NCBI GenBank assembly: GCA_022709755.1
Contig: JAKLIF010000001.1
Span: 444,661 to 508,660, forward strand
Reading direction: 5' to 3'
Source: Elusimicrobiota bacterium
GTDB taxonomy: Bacteria; Elusimicrobiota; Elusimicrobia; FEN-1173; JAKLIF01
Length of the DNA stretch: 64,000 nt
Under the pieces are notes generated by a model. It did not search any database, was not told where the DNA came from, and saw nothing but the letters and a program-made list of their open reading frames with translations. Below are positions 26,702-35,818 of the stretch, piece by piece. The translations under genes and the position numbers were made by a program. Positions within the stretch are counted from its first letter, which is position 1; each line of letters opens with the position of its first letter.

Positions 26702-27943
26702 TTAAAACATATCCCCGAAGTAACTGCGGACCTTCTGCCAGGCGCCGGTCTTCTTGGCCGACCGATGGCTCCGCGACCAATCCCCGGTGTGCCGGTAATG
26801 GAGAAGACCGACCGCCGTGGCGTAACTGGGATGGGCAACGATGTCGGCCGGCCCATGCACGTCGTGGGGCACTCCCAGACGGACCGGCAGTTCCAAGATC
26901 TGTTCCGCCGCCGCCGAGAGGCCGGTCAGGAGCGAACCGCCCCCGGTGAGAACCACCCCGCCCGCCGAGACCTGTTCCGCGTAATTGGAATTCTGCAGCT
27001 CCTCCTGGATCAACATGAAGATCTCCTCCACGCGAGGGGCGATGTAATCGAACAGGAGGTGCCGACGGATCGTCTTCGGTGTGCGTCCATCCACGCCAAT
27101 GTATTCAATCTCCTCGTCCACATCCCCCTGCGCGAACTCGCGGCTGGCCGCGCCGTAGCGCTCCTTGGTCTGCTGGGCCTGAAGGATGGAGGTGCGGAGG
27201 GCGTGGGCCAGGTCGTGAGTGATGGCGTCGGCCCCGATGGGCAGTTCTTTGGTGAACCGGATGCTCCCTTCGGTGTAGATGGCCATGCTGGTGCTCTGAC
27301 CTCCCATGTCGATGAGGAGGCATCCCAAGTCCTTCTCCTCGGCCGTCACCACCAGATCGCCGACTGCCAACAGGGCGTAGAGGGGTTCCTCCACTTCAAA
27401 ACCCGCATTGGCCACCGCCTTCCAGATATTGTTGAGATGGTTTGACGACGCCGTGACGATATGGACGTCCACCTCCAGGAGGCCCGCCTCCATTCCGATG
27501 GGATCCGGCACGCCGTTCTGCCGGTCCAAGATGAAATCCTGCGGGATCACGTGGACGATCTCCCGGTCCGCGGAGATGGGGACCGCTTTCGTGTTCTCGA
27601 TGACGTGGTCCCTGTCCTCGACGGTGATCTCCTTGTCGGTGCGGGCAATGTTGAGGGCCCCGTGGTGGTTGAAGGTTTGTATGTGGGAACCCCGGATACC
27701 GATATAGACGTTGTGCACCGCGCCGGACATGGACACCTTCTCTTCGGTCTCTTCGAGGACGCGTGAAATGGCGGACGCTGTCTCCGCGATATTGATGACG
27801 ACGCCGGCCTTCACGCCCTTGCAGGCGCGCCGACCTCCGCCCAGGATCTCAATCGCCTGAGTCACCGGGTCCCTCTGTCCGACGACACAAACCACCTGAG
27901 CACTTCCGACATCCAAACCCGCTATGATTTCTGGTTTACCCAT
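26702..27943 (-). CDS. ftsA: Cell division protein FtsA
   Basis: FtsA is an actin-like ATPase that tethers FtsZ to the membrane. The 413-residue protein starts with the phosphate-1 strand IAGLDVGSAQVVCVVGQRD. The SHS2 (1C) domain follows, including VHNVYIGIRGSHIQTFNHHG. The phosphate-2 block CLLIDMGGQSTSMAIYTEG and the adenosine block VVLTGGGSLLTGLSAAAEQ are intact. The family's membrane-targeting C-terminal helix is represented by the terminal AWQKVRSYFGDMF. It overlaps ftsQ by 22 bp and precedes ftsZ, the classic order ftsQ-ftsA-ftsZ. Confidence 0.94.
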   Translation of the reverse strand: MGKPEIIAGLDVGSAQVVCVVGQRDPVTQAIEILGGGRRACKGVKAGVVINIAETASAISRVLEETEEKVSMSGAVHNVYIGIRGSHIQTFNHHGALNIARTDKEITVEDRDHVIENTKAVPISADREIVHVIPQDFILDRQNGVPDPIGMEAGLLEVDVHIVTASSNHLNNIWKAVANAGFEVEEPLYALLAVGDLVVTAEEKDLGCLLIDMGGQSTSMAIYTEGSIRFTKELPIGADAITHDLAHALRTSILQAQQTKERYGAASREFAQGDVDEEIEYIGVDGRTPKTIRRHLLFDYIAPRVEEIFMLIQEELQNSNYAEQVSAGGVVLTGGGSLLTGLSAAAEQILELPVRLGVPHDVHGPADIVAHPSYATAVGLLHYRHTGDWSRSHRSAKKTGAWQKVRSYFGDMF

Positions 27944-28728
27944 TCTCGGTCCTTTCCCCGCGGCTTCACGACGATCCGACGGTCATCCACGAAACGGGCG
28001 TATTCCACGCCCGACGGTTTCAGAATCTCGTCGGCCAAAACCCTCTCCAAGCGTTCCGCTTTTTTCCGGAACGTCTCCTTCTGCAGCCCCCCCCAGAAAA
28101 CCTCCGTCCCATCCTGGAGGAAGAACCAGACCTCGTCCGGCGACACAATTTTAATCTTTCGGATGCGGTTCGTCCAATCCAGCGGGAGCAACCGGATCTC
28201 CTTGAACACCCGGAAGACGGTCGAAAAATAACGGTGCGGGGCCCCCTCCACCAGCATCGGGATCCGCTGGACATCCCATTCCGTGCCGCGGATCGGAAAG
28301 ACGACCCCGTCCTCGTCGACGCCTTTCCACCGGTTCTTGTCCACGGAACAGGCCAACGGGATCCGGCGGACCGCCTTCACGTGCACCGAACGATCCCAAC
28401 GGCGGACCACCCGGATCTGTTTCAGCTCGGGAAAATCCTCCGTCAAGTTCTTCTCGAGCGTCGCCGACGAATACCTGAAGAAATGGTCCCCCGGCGTCAG
28501 CGAGAACTGGCGGACGAGGTCGGGAGGCAACGCCGGATCGAACGTCACCGCCTGGACCCTGAAATAAGGGGATTCAAGCCAGAACTTATAGGCGTATGTC
28601 CCTCCGGCCACGATCAACCCGGCCACGCCGATCCACAACGACCACAGACAACAGGCGTAGAGAAAAAGTCCGAACCGGTAACGGACGTTCTTCTTCCGCA
28701 GACTGACGCGATGACGGCGGCGGGCCAT
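27922..28728 (-). CDS. ftsQ: Cell division protein FtsQ (POTRA domain)
   Basis: FtsQ is a bitopic division protein that links early and late divisome components. The 268-residue product has a basic cytoplasmic N-terminus (MARRRHRVSLRKKNVRYR). One transmembrane helix covers about residues 28-48. A periplasmic POTRA domain follows (SPYFRVQAVTFDPALPPDLV onward). FtsQ-type blocks include RVVRRWDRSVHVKAVRRIPLAC, DEDGVVFPI, and a late LPLDWTNRIRKIKI. Sequence identity to characterised FtsQ is low, as is normal for this fast-evolving protein, but position between ddl and ftsA supports the call. Confidence 0.88.
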   Translation of the reverse strand: MARRRHRVSLRKKNVRYRFGLFLYACCLWSLWIGVAGLIVAGGTYAYKFWLESPYFRVQAVTFDPALPPDLVRQFSLTPGDHFFRYSSATLEKNLTEDFPELKQIRVVRRWDRSVHVKAVRRIPLACSVDKNRWKGVDEDGVVFPIRGTEWDVQRIPMLVEGAPHRYFSTVFRVFKEIRLLPLDWTNRIRKIKIVSPDEVWFFLQDGTEVFWGGLQKETFRKKAERLERVLADEILKPSGVEYARFVDDRRIVVKPRGKDREWVNQKS

Positions 28729-28733
28729 ACCCG

Positions 28734-29687
28734 TCAGGAACGCCGGAGCCCGCGCAGGATCTCCAGGATCAGGTCGTCAAAACCCAATCCGGCGGCGCGG
28801 GCCGCGTCCGGGAACAAAGACGTCTGTGTCATCCCCGGCAAGACATTCACTTCCAAAACGGTGGGACGGCCCGACGCCGGCACGATCAGGTCCACGCGCC
28901 CCAAATCGCGGCAACCGAGCGCATCGAAGGCGCGGAGCGCCAAGACCTCCGCCCGGCGGATCACTCCTGCCGGCAATCGCGGCGGTATCAGATGCCGGGA
29001 ACCGCCGGCCGCGTATTTCGAATGAAAATCGTAGAAGGCGTGTTGCGGGACGATTTCGATGACCGGCAACACCCGACGGCCGAGGATCGCCACGGTGATC
29101 TCCGTGCCGCGGACATATTCTTCGACCAAGGCCTCCCGCTCGTAACGGAAAGACCGGCGGAGCGCGGCCTGAAAATCCCGCTTCCGTGTCACGACCGTCA
29201 CTCCCAGCGCGGAACCCTGAGACGCCGGTTTGACGACGACCTCTTTGAACGGCATGGACGTCTCGCGAAACCGATCCCTCACCACCAGCCGCCAGCGCGG
29301 CGTGGGGATCCCCGCCGACTCGAATATCCTTTTGGCCGAGGGCTTGTGCATGGTCTGAGCGCACGCCAACACCCCGCTCCCCGTATAGGGGATCCGCATC
29401 ATCTCCAGAAGACCCTGCACCGTCCCGTCTTCCCCGAAAGGACCGTGGAGGATGACGAACGCGGCCCCGATCCGGGACCGGCGGATCTGCTCGGGGAGAC
29501 GCGGTGTGACGTCGATCCCGACACAAGGGATCCCCAGGCGACGGAGGGAAGCCAAGACCGCCGCGCCGCTCTTGAGCGAGATGGCCCGCTCCCCCGACCA
29601 TCCCCCGTAGAGGACGCCGATCTTCTTCCGACCCAAGAATGAAATCGTTTTTTCCCTCACAGAATAAGAATCCGCCCGCGGCCTCAT
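28734..29687 (-). CDS. ddl: D-alanine--D-alanine ligase
   Basis: Ddl makes the D-Ala-D-Ala dipeptide for peptidoglycan precursors. The 317-residue ATP-grasp enzyme shows KIGVLYGGWSGERAISLKSG near the N-terminus; ILHGPFGEDGTVQGLLE; IPYTGSGVLACAQTMHKPSAK; the ATP-binding VVKPASQGSALGVTVV; and the metal/substrate-site LEVNVLPGMTQTSLFP. A leader of about 20 residues before the first strand is slightly longer than usual. Its start overlaps the murB stop by 4 bp. Location between murCB and ftsQ is standard for division/cell-wall clusters. Confidence 0.94.
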   Translation of the reverse strand: MRPRADSYSVREKTISFLGRKKIGVLYGGWSGERAISLKSGAAVLASLRRLGIPCVGIDVTPRLPEQIRRSRIGAAFVILHGPFGEDGTVQGLLEMMRIPYTGSGVLACAQTMHKPSAKRIFESAGIPTPRWRLVVRDRFRETSMPFKEVVVKPASQGSALGVTVVTRKRDFQAALRRSFRYEREALVEEYVRGTEITVAILGRRVLPVIEIVPQHAFYDFHSKYAAGGSRHLIPPRLPAGVIRRAEVLALRAFDALGCRDLGRVDLIVPASGRPTVLEVNVLPGMTQTSLFPDAARAAGLGFDDLILEILRGLRRS

Positions 29688-31921
29688 TCGCCCGCCAGGC
29701 GGACTTCCAACTCAAGTTCGACCCGGAACCGATCCCGCACCTTCTTCCGGACCTCGTCGATCAGCCCCCGGACATCGCGGGCCGTCGCTTTTCCACGATT
29801 GATGATGAAATTGGCGTGAACGGTCGACACTTCCGCGTCACCGATCCGGCGGCCCTTCAACCCCGCCTGTTCGATGAGACGGCCGGCCGACATCTCCGGA
29901 GGATTCTTGAAGATGCATCCGGCATTGTGCGTGCCCCAGGGTTGAGTGCGCGCGCGTCCTTCGAACTGTCGCCGGATTTTTCCCATGCTATCATTTTTGT
30001 CCCCCCGTCGCAATTTCAGCCCGACGCAAGCCACCCAACGACCCTGCAGGTTGGAGGACCGATAGGTGAAAACCAGATCTTTTTTCCCGAGGGTCTCCGT
30101 CTTCCCGTCCGGAGTGACGATGTCGACCGTCTCGATCCGGTCCCCGATGCGCCCCTCCGCTGTTCCGGCGTTCGTCATCAAGGCGCCGCCGACAGTCCCG
30201 GGAACACCCGCCAGGAATTCGACTCCTTCCAAACCGTTCTCCGCGCACCGGCGCGCCAAGACCGGCAACGAGACGCCGGCCCCCGCCGAGACCCGGTCCC
30301 CGTCCAGCCGGATCTCCTCCAATTCCCCCCTCAAACGCGCCACGACGCCACGGATCCCCTTATCCCCGACGAGGAGATTGCTCCCATGCCCGATGAAGAA
30401 CACCGGGACGGACCGGGCGGACGACCAAACGGCCAGACGGCCCAAGGATTCCCTGCGATCGATATCGACCAGAAAATCAGCGGGACCGCCGATCCGGAAA
30501 CTGGTATGGAGCGACAACGGTTCCTGAAACCGGATCGTCGAGGCGACATCCTCCAGTTCGATGGCCTGCAGGAAGAAAGGGCCCCACTTGCACACATCCC
30601 CGGCGCCCAGAGTCAGGAGGATGTCACCGGCCCGTCGGGACCGACGGAGGCTCTCGAACAGTTCCCTCGACGGCGCCCACGTCACGGGCACTTTTCTCCG
30701 TTTCATGAGCCCCGCCAGCGCCCGGCTGCTCACTCCCGCGATGGATTTTTCCCCGGCGCTGTAGATGTCCATCAGGAAAACTTTCGAGGCGTCCTTGAAC
30801 GAATCGGCGAATTCCTTGGCCAATATCTTGGTACGCGAATAGCGGTGGGGCTGGAACAAGACCACCCGTCGGCGGTCGGGCCATCGTTCCCTCAACGCCT
30901 GCAGCGTCGCCCGGATCTCGGCCGGGTGATGCCCATAATCGTCGATGACGGTGATCCCGCCGGCCTCTCCCTTCCACTCCATCCGGCGGCCCACACCGCG
31001 GAAGGATGACAACGCCTCGGCGATCGTCGAGAAGGGAATGTTCAGTTCCAATCCCACGGCTGCCGCCGCCAGCGCGTTCAAGATGTTGTGTCGACCGGGC
31101 ACGCTCCAGCGGATGGATCCCAGAACCCGGCCCCGGTGGACCACATCGAACGCGAAAGCCCCTTCTTGTTCGGCCCGGATCCGGACCGCCCTCAGTTCCG
31201 CTCCCTCCGAGATCCCATACGTGATCACCGGGCGACGGATCGACGGAAGCACGCGCCTCACTCCCGGATCGTCTCCGCAGGCCACGACGACGCCGTAAAA
31301 AGGGACCCGGTTGGCGTATTCCCCGAAACCGCGGTCGAGCGCCTTCATGGTCTTCCAATAATCCAAATGGTCGTTATCGATATTGGTGATGACGGCGATG
31401 GTCGGGGACAGTTTCAGGAAAGAACCGTCCGATTCGTCCGCCTCGGCCACCAGGTAGTCTCCCTTTCCCAGACGCGCGTTCGACCCCAAGTTCTGCAGGC
31501 GGCCTCCGATGACCACCGTCGGATCGAGTCCTCCCGCCTGCAACACCAGGGAGGCCAGGGATGTCGTGGTGGTCTTCCCGTGGGTTCCGGCGATCGTGAC
31601 GGCGTATTTCATCCGGGCCAGTTCGGCCAACATCTCGATCCGGGGGATGACGGGGATGCTCCGGCGGACCGCTTCCACCACCTCCGGGTTGTCTCCCTGG
31701 ACGGCGGTGGACGTCACCACCACTTGGGACTCGCCCAGATTGGCGGCGGCGTGCCCGATGCAGATCCGGGCGCCCAGGTCGGCCAAACGCCGGGTGACAT
31801 CGCTCTCCTTCATGTCGCTTCCGCTGATCTTGTATCCGAGGTTCAACAACAGTTCCGCGATCCCGTTCATGCCGGAACCGCCGATCCCCACGAAGTGTAT
31901 TTTTTGTATTTTTTTGAACAT
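29684..31921 (-). CDS. murCB: Fused UDP-N-acetylmuramate--L-alanine ligase / UDP-N-acetylenolpyruvoylglucosamine reductase (MurC-MurB)
   Basis: One 745-residue protein carries two peptidoglycan-precursor enzymes. Residues about 1-455 are MurC: FVGIGGSGMNGIAELL at the N-terminus; the ATP loop TIAGTHGKTTTTSL; VAEADESDGSFL; NIDNDHLDYW; and DDYGHHPAEI. Residues about 456-745 are a FAD-dependent MurB: TSFRIGGPADFLVDI; GHGSNLLVGD; FLAGVPGTVGGALMTNAG; NAGCIFKNP; and HANFIINRG. The last parts look like the short (type II) MurB. The substrates are consecutive: MurB makes UDP-MurNAc and MurC adds L-Ala. Domain order reverses the pathway order. All core motifs of both look intact, so both activities are expected. 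It heads the long minus-strand operon. Confidence 0.95.
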   Translation of the reverse strand: MFKKIQKIHFVGIGGSGMNGIAELLLNLGYKISGSDMKESDVTRRLADLGARICIGHAAANLGESQVVVTSTAVQGDNPEVVEAVRRSIPVIPRIEMLAELARMKYAVTIAGTHGKTTTTSLASLVLQAGGLDPTVVIGGRLQNLGSNARLGKGDYLVAEADESDGSFLKLSPTIAVITNIDNDHLDYWKTMKALDRGFGEYANRVPFYGVVVACGDDPGVRRVLPSIRRPVITYGISEGAELRAVRIRAEQEGAFAFDVVHRGRVLGSIRWSVPGRHNILNALAAAAVGLELNIPFSTIAEALSSFRGVGRRMEWKGEAGGITVIDDYGHHPAEIRATLQALRERWPDRRRVVLFQPHRYSRTKILAKEFADSFKDASKVFLMDIYSAGEKSIAGVSSRALAGLMKRRKVPVTWAPSRELFESLRRSRRAGDILLTLGAGDVCKWGPFFLQAIELEDVASTIRFQEPLSLHTSFRIGGPADFLVDIDRRESLGRLAVWSSARSVPVFFIGHGSNLLVGDKGIRGVVARLRGELEEIRLDGDRVSAGAGVSLPVLARRCAENGLEGVEFLAGVPGTVGGALMTNAGTAEGRIGDRIETVDIVTPDGKTETLGKKDLVFTYRSSNLQGRWVACVGLKLRRGDKNDSMGKIRRQFEGRARTQPWGTHNAGCIFKNPPEMSAGRLIEQAGLKGRRIGDAEVSTVHANFIINRGKATARDVRGLIDEVRKKVRDRFRVELELEVRLAGE

Positions 31922-31958
31922 TCCCGTCCGGCCCGTTGAATAAGTGACTAAATAGCGT

Positions 31959-31986
31959 CTTATATAAATTCACAAGACTGTATCAA
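31959..31986 (-). promoter_or_regulatory. Probable sigma70-type promoter for murCB operon
   Basis: On the minus strand a TTGATA hexamer (31986-31981) is followed after 16 bp by TATAAG (31964-31959). The spot is about 40 bp upstream of the murCB ATG, within a 170-bp AT-enriched gap. The hexamers and spacing are near consensus. It would drive the whole cell-wall, division and aromatic amino acid run downstream. Confidence 0.5.
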
Positions 31987-32091
31987 TTTCCCCTCCAAAA
32001 ATAAAGTGATTCCGATGGATCGGTGGGAGGAATCGAGGAAAAACCCTGGCGTCGTTGAACGGAAGGACGGCCTTCCCCGGAGAGGACGCAA

Positions 32092-33792
32092 TCAATCCGC
32101 TCGGGTGAACTTGACCGCTTCCTGCAGGTCGGGGTCCGACAAGGGGGAGGGGTTGTAATAAACGGTCAACGTGACCGTCTCATCGGAACGCCGCGCGGTG
32201 ATCACCTTCACTTTCTGGCAACGGCTTTCCAGGAGGCCGAAACGGTCCTTCAGGATCATCTCGCAAGGATCGGCCCGGACCGCTGACCCATAGATGCCCT
32301 CCACGACGATCAGATCGAACAGGGCCAGATAATCGTCGCATCGGCGATCGATGCTGTCGTCGAAACGCTCCCACAGCCGCTCGATCGGAGGACGATAGAC
32401 TTCGATGGGGCAGGAATACCGGTGGGTGAGATAAATGAACCGGTGGGTCAATTCGGCATCCGATAAGAAGAGCAGGTTCACATCACCCGGGCGCTTTTCC
32501 AGGCTCGAGCAGAATGTTTTGAGCGTTTCGTGAAGTTCGTTCCCCAGGCCGATCCGGGCCGGGGCGCGGACCATGTAGTACAAACCGCACTCGCTGTAAT
32601 TCCTTTCCGCGGTGAGGAAGTTGACGACATAAAATTTCCTGATGAACGAGAAGGACGGCGGGATCACCGGCCAGTAAGAGATGGCCAGATACCCCACTAA
32701 CAGGTAGAGTCCCAACAGGCCGGATATCACCGCGCGGCCGGACTTCAAAGAAGCCAGGAACACTCCGTTCATGGGCATCACGAAGGCCAGGATGGGATAG
32801 ATGAACCGTTCTTCCCTGTTGGTGAAAAGGGAATGAGCCGACAAGAGGAAAACCACGGAGAGCGGGAAAAAGAACCGCCGCGTGAACACGAAATACGCCA
32901 AGGAGACGGCGGAGAAAATGAACAGGACCGGACCCAATTGGTAGAGGAACAACCTCCTCATGTAAAACCATGGGACATCGATGTTGTCCTGTATATGGAA
33001 GCTCAGTTCCTTCACCTCGTTGAGTTGGAACTGCAATGACTGTAAGACCGTGGCTTTGGGTTCGAACCCATACCAGCCGAAACTGATAAAAAGGGCGACC
33101 GCGCCATACAAGCAGAAGTTTGCGAAGACCCGTCTCGACCTGAACCCGCCCTGTTGCACCGCTCCCCACAACAACCAGGCCAAGATGGGCATATAGAGCA
33201 GCAAGAAAGGCCGTTTGGTCATCAAACCCAAACCGGTCGCGAGTCCCAGTAAAACCGCATAGCCCGTCGACTGAAACCGCGGCTCGAGAGCCAAGGCCAG
33301 ATTCAGCGCCAAGAGCGTGGCCACCGAAAAATCCACCATGAGGATCCGAGACTGCGCAAAGACAGTGGGCGTCAACGCCCAGAGAACGGCGGACCAGAGT
33401 CCCGCCGACGAACTCATCAGCTGCCGGCCGATCCAATAGATCGACACCAATCCGACGGCCATGTAGGCCATGTTGTTGATCAGGATGACGACTTCCTTAT
33501 CCACCCCGGCCGACATGCTGACAGCCCCCGTCAGAAAATAGAGCGGCGGTTTCCAAGTCTCCCAAAACACCAGTTGGATGAAATAGTGGAACCAATCGGC
33601 GAGGAACGCGAATTGGGTCAGGTGGGTATGAATCCGGAAGATGGTCTTGTAGTTCAGGAGTGCATCGGACCGTATCTGCAACAGGCTGCACTTCAAAACG
33701 AGGTAATTGTTGAGTCCGCAGAAAAGCCACAGGATTCCCAGGACCAACACAACCCTCATCCGCTGAACGAACTTCACCGATCTTTTAATCAT
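32092..33792 (-). CDS. PMT/GT39-like polytopic glycosyltransferase (ArnT-like)
   Basis: This is an integral membrane protein of 566 residues from the ATG at 33792 (MIKRSVKFVQRM); an in-frame GTG at 33876 would add 28 residues. It has about ten hydrophobic helices in the first 400 residues, then a soluble region of about 170 residues. Features of the dolichyl/undecaprenyl-phosphate-sugar transferase family are visible. There is a periplasmic loop with WETWKPPLYFLTGAV between the first helices. SRILMVDFSVATLLALNLAL and GLATGLGLMTKRPFLLLYMP correspond to the conserved helices and the GLxxxTK motif. Such enzymes move a lipid-linked sugar onto protein, lipid A or glycan on the periplasmic side. 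The acceptor is unknown. Confidence 0.8.
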   Translation of the reverse strand: MIKRSVKFVQRMRVVLVLGILWLFCGLNNYLVLKCSLLQIRSDALLNYKTIFRIHTHLTQFAFLADWFHYFIQLVFWETWKPPLYFLTGAVSMSAGVDKEVVILINNMAYMAVGLVSIYWIGRQLMSSSAGLWSAVLWALTPTVFAQSRILMVDFSVATLLALNLALALEPRFQSTGYAVLLGLATGLGLMTKRPFLLLYMPILAWLLWGAVQQGGFRSRRVFANFCLYGAVALFISFGWYGFEPKATVLQSLQFQLNEVKELSFHIQDNIDVPWFYMRRLFLYQLGPVLFIFSAVSLAYFVFTRRFFFPLSVVFLLSAHSLFTNREERFIYPILAFVMPMNGVFLASLKSGRAVISGLLGLYLLVGYLAISYWPVIPPSFSFIRKFYVVNFLTAERNYSECGLYYMVRAPARIGLGNELHETLKTFCSSLEKRPGDVNLLFLSDAELTHRFIYLTHRYSCPIEVYRPPIERLWERFDDSIDRRCDDYLALFDLIVVEGIYGSAVRADPCEMILKDRFGLLESRCQKVKVITARRSDETVTLTVYYNPSPLSDPDLQEAVKFTRAD

Positions 33793-34062
33793 GCATTCAC
33801 TGTCGTTTCTCCATCTCTGCCGCGCCGCTTTTCCGGCGACGGTCACGGAACATGGAATACATCCCCATTCCCTCACTCGTCCTTCTTTTCATCGTGTCGC
33901 GATTGGGTTTGTGCGAGAAGGGTAAGAATGGTAGAGTATAGACAATGGGGTTCCTCATATTAGCACAAAGTGTTTTCGATACGCAAAAATGAAACCATCA
34001 ATGGAGCTTGATCATTCCGATTCCAGCCGGATCCTCATCATGACATGGCGAGGATTTTCCTC
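33793..34062. other. Divergent intergenic region between PMT-like gene and nadE
   Basis: These 270 bp hold no ORF I can support. The middle part (about 33900-34000) is AT-enriched and must contain promoters for both flanking genes. I cannot pick hexamers with confidence. Confidence 0.4.
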
Positions 34063-35790
34063 ATGAGCATCCTGCGAGTGGCGCTGGCCCAGATCAATCC
34101 GACGGTGGGGGCCATCGAATCCAATGCCGAAAAGATCAAGGATTACGCCCTCCGTGCGAACGCGCGGGGAGCGCACATCGTCGTTTTCCCCGAATTGGCG
34201 TTGACGGGGTATCCGCCGGAGGATCTCCTATTCAAACCCCAGTTTCTCCGAGACGGATCGAGCCGGATCGCCCGGCTGGCCGAGCAACTTCCGCCGGAGA
34301 TGGCCGCGATCGTCGGGTTCGCGGACCGGGACAAACGGGCTCCCTCGAAAATATTCAACGCGGCCGCGGTCATCCATCAAAACAGGGTGGCGGTCGTCTA
34401 CCACAAACAGAACCTGCCCAATTACGGCGTCTTCGATGAACAACGCTATTTCACGCCCGGCGAATCCTCCCAAGTCCTCATCATCCAGAACGGCCTCATC
34501 GGTCTGACGATCTGCGAGGATATCTGGGCTCCCCGGGGCGCGGCCGACGACGAAGCCCGCCAAGGCGCACGCCTCATCTTGAACCTGTCCGCCAGCCCCT
34601 ACCACGCCGGCAAATCCGAGGACCGTCTCCAGATGCTCCGCGAGCGCGTCAAAGAAACGCAAGCCATCTTCGCCTATTGCAACCTCGTCGGGGGACAAGA
34701 CGAACTCGTCTTCGACGGATCCAGTCTCTTCATGTCCGAAGAGGGCCGCCTCCTGGCCATGGGCCGCGCTTTTGAGGAGGATTTGCTGATGCAGGACATC
34801 CCCTGGCCGCCCGCCCTCATCAACAAGCCGCTCGGCGAGCGCAAGGCCGTGCAGTTCACGTCCCTTCCTTTGAACCTGCCCTCCCCGTCGACCGCAGAGG
34901 AGCCCCGCCCCCCCGCGCCGGCCGCAGAGGACGTTGAAGAGATCTATTCCGCCCTCATGCTCGGCACCCGGGATTACGTCCTGAAAAACGGATTTCAAAA
35001 AGTGGTGGTGGGGTTGTCCGGAGGGATCGACTCCTCCCTGGTCGCCTGCATCGCCGTCGATGCCCTCGGGAAAGAGAACGTCATCGGCGTCACCATGCCG
35101 TCGCGGTTCACATCGTCGGAAACCCGGGGAGACGCCGAAGAATTGGCGAAAAACCTGGGGATCGAATTCCATGCCCTCGCGATCGAACCGCTCCAAGATC
35201 TTTTTTTGAAGAGTCTGGATCCGGTCTTCCGCGGAAAACCCCGGGACCTGACCGAAGAGAACCTGCAGGCGCGCATCCGGGGAGTCCTCCTGATGGCGTT
35301 ATCCAACAAATTCAATTGGCTCGTGCTGACGACAGGGAACAAGTCCGAAGTATCCGTCGGTTACTGCACTCTCTACGGCGACACCGCGGGCGGATTTTCC
35401 GTCATCAAGGACATTCCCAAAACACTCGTGTATCGGCTCTCCCGATGGAAAAATCGAAAGAGTCCGCCGGGGCCCATCCCCGAGAGCGTCCTCATCCGGC
35501 CGCCCACCGCCGAACTCCGCCCGGACCAGAAGGACCAGGACAGCCTGCCGGAATACGAGACGCTGGACGGCATCATCCGACTGGCCGTGGAAGAAGACAA
35601 GAGTCTCGATGAGGTCGTCCGCCAGGGGTACGATGAAAAGACCGTCCGGGCCGTCTTCCGCATGGTCGACCGCAGCGAATACAAACGGCGACAAGCCCCG
35701 CCGGGAGTCAAGATCACTCCCCGGGCCTTCGGCAAAGACCGGCGGATGCCGATCACCCAGGATTATCGCGAGTCCACCGACCGTTCATGA
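34063..35790 (+). CDS. nadE: Glutamine-dependent NAD+ synthetase
   Basis: NadE amidates deamido-NAD in the last step of NAD synthesis, using ammonia released from glutamine. The N-terminal carbon-nitrogen hydrolase domain (about residues 1-270) shows the catalytic Glu in VVFPELALTGYPPEDLL, the Lys in YHKQNLPNYGVFDEQRYF and the nucleophile Cys in GLTICEDIWAP. The C-terminal synthetase domain has the PP-loop VVGLSGGIDSSLVACIA; TGNKSEVSVGYCTLYGD; and the late RPPTAELRPDQKDQDSLPEYE. About 575 residues matches the bacterial two-domain form. I prefer the ATG at 34063, which has a GAGGA tract 11 bp upstream; an ATG at 34045 is possible. Confidence 0.94.
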   Translation: MSILRVALAQINPTVGAIESNAEKIKDYALRANARGAHIVVFPELALTGYPPEDLLFKPQFLRDGSSRIARLAEQLPPEMAAIVGFADRDKRAPSKIFNAAAVIHQNRVAVVYHKQNLPNYGVFDEQRYFTPGESSQVLIIQNGLIGLTICEDIWAPRGAADDEARQGARLILNLSASPYHAGKSEDRLQMLRERVKETQAIFAYCNLVGGQDELVFDGSSLFMSEEGRLLAMGRAFEEDLLMQDIPWPPALINKPLGERKAVQFTSLPLNLPSPSTAEEPRPPAPAAEDVEEIYSALMLGTRDYVLKNGFQKVVVGLSGGIDSSLVACIAVDALGKENVIGVTMPSRFTSSETRGDAEELAKNLGIEFHALAIEPLQDLFLKSLDPVFRGKPRDLTEENLQARIRGVLLMALSNKFNWLVLTTGNKSEVSVGYCTLYGDTAGGFSVIKDIPKTLVYRLSRWKNRKSPPGPIPESVLIRPPTAELRPDQKDQDSLPEYETLDGIIRLAVEEDKSLDEVVRQGYDEKTVRAVFRMVDRSEYKRRQAPPGVKITPRAFGKDRRMPITQDYRESTDRS

Positions 35791-35818
35791 CACTGTTGAC
35801 GGACCCGTCCCCCGTCCG

